The notes below the pieces were generated by a model. The model saw only the letters and a program-made list of their open reading frames with translations, ran no database searches and was not told the DNA's origin. A program made the translations under genes and the position numbers. Source: Bacteroidales bacterium UBA4772 (GTDB lineage Bacteria > Bacteroidota > Bacteroidia > Bacteroidales > VadinHA17). From it: a stretch of 64,000 bases of DNA. The stretch lies in NCBI GenBank assembly GCA_002403305.1, contig DHHM01000014.1, positions 92,155 through 156,154 of the forward strand, in the 5' to 3' direction. Below are positions 1-9,000 of this stretch, one piece after another (the stretch's first letter is position 1; each line of letters starts with the position of its first letter).

Positions 1-301
1 ACAAAGACCCCTCGGAGGCGAAGGCCTCAGCCATGGTGGTGGCCGATGATCCCTCTCCGGCAAACTGGGCTGCCAGGGGTTCCTCATAGCCGCCTTCATT
101 GAGAGGCTCGATTGGCTTGTACTGTGGCCTCGGCTGTGGCTGGGCCGCCGGCCGGGATTCGCTTCTGACCGTGGTGGCAGGTTTGGGCGGAAACGCCTTC
201 CCTGCCGAGGCCTTCTTTTTCTTGTTGCTGCTCCGCACTGAACCGGCAATGGCAATTATCGCCAGTATGACATAAAAAATGAGACTGCCTATATCTTCCA
301 T
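1..301 (-). CDS. Small single-span membrane protein, 3' part missing
   Basis: Partial gene: the ATG is at 301 and the frame stays open to the left window edge, so the C-terminus is not seen. The first about 20 residues (MEDIGSLIFYVILAIIAIAG) form one membrane span, followed by a Lys/Ser-rich stretch and a Pro/Gln/Ala-rich, low-complexity cytoplasmic-looking region. Short proteins with this plan are common in Bacteroidota and have no known function. It is read on the same strand as the lysine-rich protein at 306-794, which ends 4 bases before this start, so the two are probably co-transcribed. I do not recognise a named family. Confidence 0.6.
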   Translation of the reverse strand, partial: MEDIGSLIFYVILAIIAIAGSVRSSNKKKKASAGKAFPPKPATTVRSESRPAAQPQPRPQYKPIEPLNEGGYEEPLAAQFAGEGSSATTMAEAFASEGSL

Positions 302-305
302 AATG

Positions 306-794
306 TCAATATTTCTTTATCTTGTATTGCTTCAGTTTAGGTTGTTTCTTCGGTTCCTTTGTCTTGACCTTTTTTTTATCCTTCGGGGGCTTTGACTGAA
401 CCGGTTTCTTCAGGTCCGGCTTTTTCTGCTCTCTTTTCGTCTTCAGCTTTTTGGCCTTGTACCGCTCTTCCGTCAGACGGCTGTTGTTGTCCATCCTCTC
501 CCTGGTTGCAGCACTCTGACTTTCATAATGCTGCCTCCTGAGCTCCTTCAGAGCTTTTTTATCCTCCCTGTCGCGCCTGGCCTCCTTCTTCTCCTGCTCC
601 TTCATGGCCCTGGCAGCCGCTCCCCGTGCCTTGATGCCGTCATTTGACTGCGGGCCCTTCCGCGTTTTACCGAACACCTCCCTCTCAAACTTTCGGGTGG
701 CATTGCGCTGAGCATGGCACTCGTCAGGCGGGACGACAAACAGGAGCAACCCCGCCACAACAATAATCCTTAAAAATACTAATTTAAAATCCAT
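306..794 (-). CDS. Secreted or periplasmic lysine/arginine-rich protein, unknown function
   Basis: About 162 residues from the ATG at 794; an in-frame TTG at 806 would add four residues but the ATG places the hydrophobic signal segment right at the N-terminus. The signal (residues about 3-20) ends near a DECHAQ site. The mature part is very basic, with long Lys/Arg/Glu runs likely to form charged helix, and ends in a run of KK/PK motifs. Such a protein could bind nucleic acid, acidic polymer or the membrane surface, but that is inference. Its stop is 4 bases upstream of the next gene on this strand. No family recognised. Confidence 0.6.
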   Translation of the reverse strand: MDFKLVFLRIIVVAGLLLFVVPPDECHAQRNATRKFEREVFGKTRKGPQSNDGIKARGAAARAMKEQEKKEARRDREDKKALKELRRQHYESQSAATRERMDNNSRLTEERYKAKKLKTKREQKKPDLKKPVQSKPPKDKKKVKTKEPKKQPKLKQYKIKKY

Positions 795-856
795 TTCGTT
801 ACGCAATTGCAGCTTACAATAGAGAATTAACTACTTTTACAAACGTTTATTCCGAT

Positions 857-1339
857 ATGTCAGGTATAAAAATAAGGCTTTTTTTCCTCATCACCGCGAT
901 TATGGTGATAACTCCTTCCTGTGAAAAGGAGAAAAACGATGTTATTCCTGATGTGTATGTTGATTTCTATGTCGACCTGCAGTCAGACATCTACTTCTTT
1001 GATCTTGCATCCGCACTTGGCAACAGTGTTTATGTATCATCACAAACAAACAATTGGGGTATCAAGTCAGCAGGATATGATGGCAACGGAATTATAATAT
1101 ATCACGCGTTACCGGATGAGTACTACGCCTATGACCGGACCTGTCCACATTGTTTTGTGACCTCTTCTATAAGCCAAGCGGTCAATATTGACGGAATCTA
1201 TGCTGTCTGCCCTCGGTGCAGCACCACTTATGCCCTCCCTAGTTTTGGGGTTAAGTCATCCGGCCCCGGTCAGTATCCTCTTAAGAATTACCGGGCAGTC
1301 CTTTCCGGGCAATATTTACATGTTTGGAACAGATATTAA
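857..1339 (+). CDS. Rieske-like lipoprotein with a C-x-H ... C-x2-C ligand set
   Basis: 160 residues starting at ATG 857. A signal peptide leads to Cys22 (TPSCEK), a plausible lipobox. The C-terminal half has DRTCPHCF (Cys96, His98, Cys99) and VCPRCS (Cys118, Cys121) separated by 19 residues, then a GPGQYPLKNY segment. Spacing and context resemble small Rieske-fold lipoproteins of Bacteroidota. A canonical Rieske protein needs C-x-H plus C-x2-H; here the last histidine is a cysteine, so the site could be a 3Cys/1His iron-sulfur cluster or a four-Cys zinc ribbon. It is convergent with ahcY, only 12 bases separating the two stops. Function unknown; redox or structural role is inference. Confidence 0.65.
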   Translation: MSGIKIRLFFLITAIMVITPSCEKEKNDVIPDVYVDFYVDLQSDIYFFDLASALGNSVYVSSQTNNWGIKSAGYDGNGIIIYHALPDEYYAYDRTCPHCFVTSSISQAVNIDGIYAVCPRCSTTYALPSFGVKSSGPGQYPLKNYRAVLSGQYLHVWNRY

Positions 1340-1351
1340 ATGAATCCCTTA

Positions 1352-2767
1352 CTAGTACCTGTAATGATCAGGCTTGAAGGGCCCTTCAGTGGGAACACCT
1401 ATATAGTCGGCCTGCTTCTTATTCATCGTCGTGAGATGCACACCGAGCTGCGCCAGGTGAAGGCGGGCAACCTCCTCATCAAGATGTTTCGGCAGCCTGT
1501 AAACGGCTATTTCATAGTTGTTGGTCCAGAGATCGATCTGTGCAAGCATCTGGTTGCTGAATGAGTTGCTCATGACAAACGATGGGTGGCCCGTGGCACA
1601 GCCAAGGTTCACCAGTCTTCCTTCTGCCAGCACAAAGATGGCATGACCGTCAGGAAAAACGTACTTGTCTACCTGTGGTTTGATGTTGATCTTGGTGATA
1701 CCCTTGTAATCATTGAGGGCATCAACCTGTATCTCGTTGTCAAAGTGCCCGATGTTGCATACGATAGCCTGATCCTTCATCTTCTCCATGTGTTCAATGG
1801 TGATGATGTCGCGGTTCCCGGTTGCGGTGACAAAGATGTTCGCCTCAGGCAGAGCCTCCTCCACCGTCTTTACCTCAAATCCTTCCATGGCAGCCTGCAG
1901 TGCGCATATGGGGTCTATCTCGGTGACAATAACCCTGGCGCCGTATGAGCGCATTGAGCGTGCCGATCCCTTTCCCACGTCGCCGTATCCGCAAACAACA
2001 ACCACTTTACCTGCAATCATCACATCCGTGGCCCTCTTGATGCCGTCGGCGAGTGACTCGCGGCAGCCGTACAGATTGTCAAACTTACTTTTGGTGACAG
2101 AGTCATTCACATTGATGGCAGGTACGAGCAACTCACCGGCCTCAAGCATCTGGTAGAGCCTGTGCACACCGGTGGTGGTCTCCTCTGAGATACCCTTCAT
2201 CTCCCTGACTGTCCTTTGCCATTTGGTCTGATCTTCCGCCAGTATACTCTTCAGCGTGTCGAATATGATACCCTCTTCCCTGTTTGAGGGCGTGGCATCA
2301 AGTGCCGACGGGTCATTCTCAGCCTTGTACCCCATATGCACCAGCAGTGAGGCATCACCTCCGTCGTCGACGATAAGGTGCGGACCTTTCCCGTCCGGGA
2401 ATGAGAGCGCCTGCGCGGTGCACCACCAGTACTCCTCCAGCGTCTCACCCTTCCAGGCAAAGACCGGGATGCCCTCAGCAGCAATGGCTGCCGCGGCATG
2501 GTCCTGTGTAGAAAATATATTGCAACTCGCCCAGCGTACATCGGCACCGAGATCCCTCAGTGTCTCTATAAGCACAGCCGTCTGTATCGTCATGTGCAAT
2601 GAGCCGGTGATCCTGGCGCCCTTAAGCGGCTTTTCCGCCGAATACTTTCTTCTGAGTGAGAGCAGTCCGGGCATCTCCTTCTCCGCAATCTCAATCTCCT
2701 TGCGGCCAAAGCTTGCCAACCCGATATCCTTTACCTTATACGGAAGTTCATGATTTATGAATGACAT
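1352..2767 (-). CDS. ahcY: S-adenosylhomocysteinase
   Basis: Cytoplasmic NAD-dependent enzyme that splits S-adenosylhomocysteine into adenosine and homocysteine, closing the methyl cycle. 471 residues, full family length. The NAD-binding Rossmann segment (VVVCGYGDVGKGSARSMRS) and the conserved C-terminal PFKPDHYRY, which contributes to the cofactor site of the neighbouring subunit, are both intact. Start ATG 2767 is directly preceded by a good Bacteroidota promoter match. It stands alone between a convergent lipoprotein gene and ribF. The homocysteine made here connects to the separate sulfide-to-homocysteine gene set at 30.1-32.5 kb. Confidence 0.97.
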   Translation of the reverse strand: MSFINHELPYKVKDIGLASFGRKEIEIAEKEMPGLLSLRRKYSAEKPLKGARITGSLHMTIQTAVLIETLRDLGADVRWASCNIFSTQDHAAAAIAAEGIPVFAWKGETLEEYWWCTAQALSFPDGKGPHLIVDDGGDASLLVHMGYKAENDPSALDATPSNREEGIIFDTLKSILAEDQTKWQRTVREMKGISEETTTGVHRLYQMLEAGELLVPAINVNDSVTKSKFDNLYGCRESLADGIKRATDVMIAGKVVVVCGYGDVGKGSARSMRSYGARVIVTEIDPICALQAAMEGFEVKTVEEALPEANIFVTATGNRDIITIEHMEKMKDQAIVCNIGHFDNEIQVDALNDYKGITKINIKPQVDKYVFPDGHAIFVLAEGRLVNLGCATGHPSFVMSNSFSNQMLAQIDLWTNNYEIAVYRLPKHLDEEVARLHLAQLGVHLTTMNKKQADYIGVPTEGPFKPDHYRY

Positions 2768-2786
2768 ATATCTGTTTTTTAGGTCT

Positions 2787-2820
2787 GCAAAGATAACTAA
2801 AAAGAGTGATATTTGTTCAA
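2787..2820 (-). promoter_or_regulatory. Bacteroidota-type promoter of ahcY
   Basis: On the minus strand TATCTTTG (2788-2795) matches the TAnnTTTG -7 element and a TTG (2818-2820) lies 22 bases upstream. The ATG of ahcY is about 20 bases downstream. Pattern match only. Confidence 0.5.
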
Positions 2821-2880
2821 GGGTGCAACAGTGTGAGTGTCCTCTCTCTCTCCGTGTTCAGTAATACAGCAGCATGAGTA

Positions 2881-3837
2881 TTATCTTACCGTCCCTGTTG
2901 AGGACCGCAGCAGCCTGAGCGTCATCTCCCTGTCCCTCTGGAGCTGCGCAACAAGAGCCTCAACATTTTCAAACTTCATCTCGTCGCGCAGCCTCTCACG
3001 GAACCTGACGGTCACATTCTTACCGTACAGGTCTGAGCCGAAGTCGATCAGGTGGGCTTCAATAGTGCTCTGCCCGTCGCTATCACTTATTGTAGGCCGG
3101 AGCCCGATGTTCAGCATGGCAATGTGCCACTGCGGGTCATTTTCAACCAACACCTCCACGGCATAGACGCCCGAGGCGGGTATCAGTTTATACCGGAAGT
3201 GCGGGGAGATATTTGCTGTAGGGAAGCCAATGTTTCGGCCAATCCGTTTGCCTGAGACCACCCTGCCTCTCACCGAGTATTCATATCCAAGCATCATCGC
3301 GGCTTTCTTCACCTCTCCCCTCTCCAGGACTCTTCTTATGCCGGTGGAGCTGACAGCCTCTCCTGCTATCATGAAGGCCTCTTCTCTTGAGACACTGAAC
3401 CCCAGCCTGGCGGAACAATCGGTGACAGTGGTGCTGTTACCCTTGTGCCTGTTTCCGAAATGATGGTCAAACCCTGTCACAAGATGGCTGACGCCCAGGT
3501 GCCGAAAGAGTACAGCCTCCACAAACTCGCAGGCGGTCATGCGGCTCAGCTCACGCGTAAAAGGTATTATCACCAGGTGGTCTATGCCTGTCGCCCGCAT
3601 CAGGTCAACCCTCTCCTCAATGTCTGTAAGGAAGCGAAGGTGCGAAGGGTCGCCGGTAAGGACAATGCGCGGGTGGGGATCAAAGGTAACGGCCACAGCA
3701 TCGGAACCACGGCTGGCGGCCTCCTCCGTCACACGGCGCAGGAGCATGCGGTGGCCCAGGTGTACGCCGTCAAAGACACCCATGGTGACCACGGGTTTCC
3801 TGAATCTGATATTCTTATAGTCGTAGTGTACCTGCAT
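2881..3837 (-). CDS. ribF: Bifunctional riboflavin kinase / FMN adenylyltransferase
   Basis: 318 residues. Converts riboflavin to FMN and then FAD. The N-terminal nucleotidyltransferase domain carries GVFDGVHLGHRMLL (residues about 20-33), the HxGH-type ATP site; the C-terminal riboflavin kinase domain has GKRIGRNIGFPTANI near residue 200. Both domains appear complete. The start at ATG 3837 is followed by the expected N-terminal beta-strand before the GVFDG motif. A promoter-like TAATTTTG lies just upstream. About 110 bases separate its stop from ahcY on the same strand, so it may or may not be transcribed into ahcY. Confidence 0.96.
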   Translation of the reverse strand: MQVHYDYKNIRFRKPVVTMGVFDGVHLGHRMLLRRVTEEAASRGSDAVAVTFDPHPRIVLTGDPSHLRFLTDIEERVDLMRATGIDHLVIIPFTRELSRMTACEFVEAVLFRHLGVSHLVTGFDHHFGNRHKGNSTTVTDCSARLGFSVSREEAFMIAGEAVSSTGIRRVLERGEVKKAAMMLGYEYSVRGRVVSGKRIGRNIGFPTANISPHFRYKLIPASGVYAVEVLVENDPQWHIAMLNIGLRPTISDSDGQSTIEAHLIDFGSDLYGKNVTVRFRERLRDEMKFENVEALVAQLQRDREMTLRLLRSSTGTVR

Positions 3838-3853
3838 AACTTTCCGGCAGAGG

Positions 3854-3886
3854 CAAAATTAATAAAGAGTGCACACCATTACCCAA
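3854..3886 (-). promoter_or_regulatory. Probable ribF promoter
   Basis: Minus strand: TAATTTTG at 3854-3861 (exact TAnnTTTG) with TTG at 3884-3886, 22 bases upstream. Start codon lies about 17 bases downstream. Confidence 0.45.
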
Positions 3887-3924
3887 TTTTTGTAATTTAG
3901 TAAAGAGATAATGTGACATGAAAC

Positions 3925-3955
3925 TTGTATGAGCAGCAGACCGCATAAAAATTTG
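3925..3955 (+). promoter_or_regulatory. Probable glgB promoter
   Basis: TTG at 3925-3927 and AAAATTTG at 3948-3955 (one mismatch to TAnnTTTG) are 20 bases apart, about 58 bases ahead of the glgB ATG. It lies back to back with the ribF promoter. Confidence 0.4.
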
Positions 3956-4013
3956 AAATGTCAGGTTTCATTCAAACTCCATTCAATCAACAGAATAAAT
4001 ATTCTCCCCGCGA

Positions 4014-6029
4014 ATGAAAAGATTTTACGACATTGACCCCTGGCTTGATCCCTTCAAGGGTATCATTGAAGCGCGGATGAACTACCAGCGTGACCGCGAG
4101 GTTTTCATCACAGAAGGGAGCTCCCTTACTGACTTTGCCAACGGGCATCACTGGTACGGACTTCATCGCACCGATGACGGATGGCTCTTCAGGGAGCATG
4201 CTCCCAACGCCACAGACATAACACTTGTAGGCACTTTCAGCGACTGGAAGGAGGATGACCGTTACCGTCTCACCAGGGTAGGTGAGGGTGACTGGGAAGG
4301 GCATTTTGAAGAGTCGATGTTCGCTCACGGTGACCTCTACAAGATGATAGTGAGATGGAAGGGCGGAAGCGGCGAGCGTATACCCGCCTACGCCACCCGT
4401 ACCGTTCAGGATGAGGATACCAAGATATTTTCAGCACAGGTGTGGCAGCCGGCAGAGGGCTACCGCATGAAGCACCCCTCGCCTCCTCCCCCGCCCTCAC
4501 TCCTTGTCTATGAGGCTCATGTGGGCATGGCCACCGAGGAGGAGAGGACCGGCAGCTACCGCGAGTTTACCCGTACAGTGCTGCCACGGATAAAACGTCT
4601 GGGATACAATACCGTACAGCTCATGGCCGTGCAGGAACATCCTTATTACGGGTCGTTCGGGTACCATGTATCGAGTCTCTTTGCCGCCTCATCACGTTTC
4701 GGCACCCCTGATGAGCTCAGGGAGCTGATAGACACCGCGCACGGCATGGGCCTCAGAGTAATCATGGACCTTGTCCATTCACATGCCGTGGCCAACACTC
4801 TGGAAGGACTGGGTCTGCTCGACGGTGACCCGGGGCTCTACTTTCATGCCGGGGACCGCCGCAGGCATGTGGCATGGGACTCACTCTGCTATGACTACGG
4901 CAAACCTAAGGTGACCCACCTGCTGCTGTCGAACTGCAAGTACTGGCTCGAAGAGTACCGGTTTGACGGCTTCCGCTTCGACGGTATCACCAGCATGCTC
5001 TACTATGACCACGGCCTGGGGTCCGACTTCGTATCATACAGCCAGTACTTCAACGGCAACCAGGACGGTGACGCTATCGTCTATCTCACTCTCGCAAATA
5101 AGCTGATCCATGAGTTTGACCCCAATGCCACCACCGTGGCCGAGGAGATGAGCGGCATGCCCGGGCTGGCAGCACCGCTGTCCGCAGGAGGCATCGGGTT
5201 CGACTACCGCCTTGCAATGGGGGTACCCGATATCTGGATCAAGATGGTGAAGGAGATACCGGATGAGAACTGGGATCTGGGATATCTTCTTCACGAGCTC
5301 ACCCAGCACCGGCCCGAAGAACGTGTTGTCTCCTACTGCGAGTCGCACGACCAGGCACTCGTAGGAGACAAAACCCTGATATTCAGGCTGGCAGATAAAG
5401 AGATGTACACATCCATGAGCATCCACACCCCAAGCCTGGTGATAGACCGTGCCGTGGCACTGCATAAGATGATAAGGCTCTTCACCTTCATCGCCGCCGG
5501 TGGAGGATACCTCACCTTCATGGGTAACGAGTTCGGGCATCCGGAGTGGATCGATTTTCCCAGGGAGGGCAACGGATGGAGCTACAAGTATGCACGCCGG
5601 CAATGGAGCCTGGCTGAGAATGAGCTTCTCCGCTACCGGTATCTCGATGAGTTTGACAGGGCAATGATAGAGGCAGGAGTCAGACACGGCCTGCCACAGA
5701 CACAGTTTACCGAAACCCTGACACTTAACAACGCTGACAAAATCATAGCCTTCAGACGCGGGGAGCTCATTACGGTCATGAACTTCAACCCGACAGTTTC
5801 ATTCACCGATTACGGTATAGAGGTAAAAGGCAAATTCAGGATCATACTTGATACTGACGATCCGCTGTTCGGCGGACAGGGACGCATAGACTCAAGCCAG
5901 ACCTACTTCTCTCTGCCAGACAGGGGGAAATACGGGGTTACGGCACCACATCACCTCAGGCTCTACCTTCCTGCCCGTACTGCTATCGTGTTGCGGCAGG
6001 AAAGGGTAAAAAGCATCAGCGACCTGTAA
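4014..6029 (+). CDS. glgB: 1,4-alpha-glucan branching enzyme (GH13)
   Basis: 671 residues. Cuts alpha-1,4 chains and rejoins them by alpha-1,6 bonds to make branched glycogen. N-terminal CBM48 region (residues about 45-140, with WLFREHAPNA), then the GH13 barrel with conserved regions MDLVHSH (251-257), GFRFDGITS (nucleophile Asp323), VAEEMSG (acid Glu377) and CESHDQ. The sequence style (EYRFDGFRFDGITSML) is that of the eukaryote-like branching enzymes common in Bacteroidota. It is the only plus-strand gene of the glycogen cluster and runs tail to tail into the synthase-phosphorylase gene with one base between the two stop codons. Confidence 0.95.
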   Translation: MKRFYDIDPWLDPFKGIIEARMNYQRDREVFITEGSSLTDFANGHHWYGLHRTDDGWLFREHAPNATDITLVGTFSDWKEDDRYRLTRVGEGDWEGHFEESMFAHGDLYKMIVRWKGGSGERIPAYATRTVQDEDTKIFSAQVWQPAEGYRMKHPSPPPPPSLLVYEAHVGMATEEERTGSYREFTRTVLPRIKRLGYNTVQLMAVQEHPYYGSFGYHVSSLFAASSRFGTPDELRELIDTAHGMGLRVIMDLVHSHAVANTLEGLGLLDGDPGLYFHAGDRRRHVAWDSLCYDYGKPKVTHLLLSNCKYWLEEYRFDGFRFDGITSMLYYDHGLGSDFVSYSQYFNGNQDGDAIVYLTLANKLIHEFDPNATTVAEEMSGMPGLAAPLSAGGIGFDYRLAMGVPDIWIKMVKEIPDENWDLGYLLHELTQHRPEERVVSYCESHDQALVGDKTLIFRLADKEMYTSMSIHTPSLVIDRAVALHKMIRLFTFIAAGGGYLTFMGNEFGHPEWIDFPREGNGWSYKYARRQWSLAENELLRYRYLDEFDRAMIEAGVRHGLPQTQFTETLTLNNADKIIAFRRGELITVMNFNPTVSFTDYGIEVKGKFRIILDTDDPLFGGQGRIDSSQTYFSLPDRGKYGVTAPHHLRLYLPARTAIVLRQERVKSISDL

Positions 6030-6030
6030 G

Positions 6031-9000
6031 TCAGTCAACCCATCTCAGCAGACAGAAGTCCTGACGGTGCGGCAGGGCTTCATGTTTGGCATATATGCGA
6101 ATGCCGTAAAAGAAGGCCCCGGCCATCTCGGGCTGGAACTCGACACTGTAGATCACTCTTCCCTTCTTGCCGCTTACATATTTGAACTCCTTGCTGGCGT
6201 AGAAAGCATATTCGCCATTCTTCTGCAACCGGGTGATCACCATCTCCACACCAACATATTCCGGTGGGATCTTCTTGATGTCGAGCACTATCTCCGTGGT
6301 GTAGGGATGGCCTGAACGGTAGACATTCCTCGTAGCGTCGCCCAGATCGTGTTTAACGATCTCAATCTCATCCCATACTTTGGTGATGTTGCTCTTCCAG
6401 TCGGCCAGCTCCCGTGCCATCGCATAGTTGTCTGCCAGCATGAGCCTGCTCCTCTCATGGAGCTTTCTGTAATATTTCTCCAGATAGTCGTTGAGCATCC
6501 TGCGGGAGGTAAACTCAGGGGCCACCTTCACCATGGTGTTCTTGATATAGCTGGTCCATTCACGCGGTACGCCGTCGTCGTCACGCGAGTAATATGCAGG
6601 TATGATCTCATACTCCAGCATGTTGTAGATGGTCTCTGCATCCACATCGTCCTGCAGATCCTGGTTGGCGTAAACGCGCTTTTTGGGCAGTGCCCATCCG
6701 GCAAAGGCATGATATCCCTCCACCCACCATCCGTCGAGGACGCTGAAGTGCAGTGTCCCGTTCATTACGCCCTTCTCGCCGCTGGTGCCGGAGGCTTCCA
6801 GGGGACGGGTAGGAGTGTTCATCCAGATGTCAACACCCCGCACCAGGTATCGCGCCAGCTCCATGTCATAATTCTCAAGGAAGAGCACCTTGCCGGCAAA
6901 ACGGGGCATCTGCGACACCTCATTGATGCGCCTTATGAGCTCCTGTCCTCCCCCGTCATTGGGGTGGGCCTTCCCGGCAAAGACAAACTGCACCGGTCTC
7001 TCGGGATTATTGACTATCTTCTCGAGCCTGTCAAGATCACGGAACAGCAGGGTGGCTCTCTTATAGGTGGCGAACCTGCGTGCAAAACCGATGGTAAGTG
7101 CCTTCTCGTTGAGGTGGGAGCTGATATTCATCAGCGTACGGGGACTTACATGTCTCTCGAGCATGTCAGACTGCAGCCGCTTGCGGATATGGTCGAAGAG
7201 TCGCTTTTTGAGCTTCATCTTGATTTCAAATACCTTTTCGTCCTCCACCTTGTATATCTTCGCCCACTGCTCGCGGTCGCCCTGTTCTAAGTGCTTCTGT
7301 CCTGTTATCTGCTCATATACATGTTCCCACTCCGGGGCCACCCATGTCGGGTGATGGACGCCGTTGGTGACATGGCCGATATAAAGCTCATCACGGAGAT
7401 AGCCTGGCCACAGTTTCGAGAAGAGTCCGCGTGAGACGTGGCCGTGCAGCTGGCTGACACCGTTCATCTCCTGCGAGAGTCGCGTTGCCAGGTAACTCAT
7501 GTTGAACTTGCGGTCATACTCGTCATTTGAGCGTCCGAGTGCCATCAGCTGCTCCCAGCTGATATTGAGCCTGGCATGATAGTGAGAGATGTATTTTCTT
7601 AGCAGGTCCTCCTCAAAAGCGTCATGCCCTGCCGGCACCGGGGTATGAGTGGTGAAGAGGGTTGAGGCCCTGATTATCTCCATCGATTCCTTAAAGGTGA
7701 GGTGTTCATCCTCAATGAGATGACGCATCCTTTCAAAGCCAATGAATGCCGAGTGTCCCTCATTGCTGTGGTATACGTCAGGTTTTATGCCCAGGGCTAT
7801 GAGGGCACGCATGCCCCCGATACCCAGGATAAGCTCCTGCTTGAGCCTGTTTTCGGAGTCACCGCCGTAGAGGTGGTGGGTTATGGCCCTGTCTTCATGG
7901 GTATTCTCTTCAAAGTCGGTATCAAGAAGATAGAGCTTCACCTTACCTACAGAGGCCAGCCATATATGTGCCTTGACAATGCGCCCCGGCCATGTAAGCT
8001 GTATGGTCAGCGGATTGCCATCTTCATCCTTGACGAGGGTCACTGGCAGCTGTGAAAAATCCTCAGCCTCATAGGTAGCCTGCTGCTCACCCCTGGGACC
8101 GAGCTTCTGCCTGAAGTAACCGTAACGGTACAGCAGCCCGAAGCCTGTGATGCGGACATTCGAATCGCTGGCCTCCTTGAGATAGTCGCCGGCAAGTACC
8201 CCCAGTCCTCCCGAATAGATCTTCAGGCTCGGATGGATGCCGTACTCCATACTGAAGTAAGCTACCGACGGCTGTCCGGCGATCTCAGGCCTGGCCATAT
8301 AATCGGTAAACTCCCTGTAAATCCTGTCGGAATCCTTAAGAAAGACCTCATCATCGGCAAGCACCACAAGACGTTTGTAATCTATCGCCTCAAGCAGTCT
8401 CTTGGGGTTATGCCCCACATGTTCCCATAGCGTCGGGTCCAGGCGGCGGAATAGAAACTCGGCATCACTGTTCCATGACCACCACAGGTTGCCTGCAAGC
8501 TCCTTGAGATAGCTCAGACGCTCAGGCAGCTCTGACTGAACATAGATATCCTTCCATACCGGCGCCTGCCGGGGCTTGCTCACCAGCAGTTCAGTGGACT
8601 CGAGGATACGTGTATACTCCCTTGGCTGTTCGCGGCGCTCGGTGCTCCCTTCCAGCGCCATTGCGTAGGCGTCGGTGTAGAAGTGGAAGAGGGCGTTCCA
8701 GTTGGCTATTCGCGATACCTCCCATGCTTTCTCCCTGGCAGACTGGAACTCTTCCGGACTCATCTGCAGGAACCGGCGGATGAACTGTTCCATACCCTTT
8801 ATAACCTCCGGCTCATTGTCATCGGTACGGTCAAGCACCAGGCAACCGTCACCGGGGTTCGTGAAATAGGTGTTTATCCACATACCGAACCCCGACAGAT
8901 TGGTGGTTACGGTAGGTATCCGGAACATGAGGCTCTCGAGGGGGGTGTAACCCCATGGCTCATAGTACGAAGGATAGAGTGTCAGGTCAAACCCGATCAG

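Noticed and set aside
6349..7290. 313-codon open frame on the plus strand
   Set aside because: Lies fully antisense within the phosphorylase half of the fusion gene, which has clear family motifs; no domain seen in the antisense frame.
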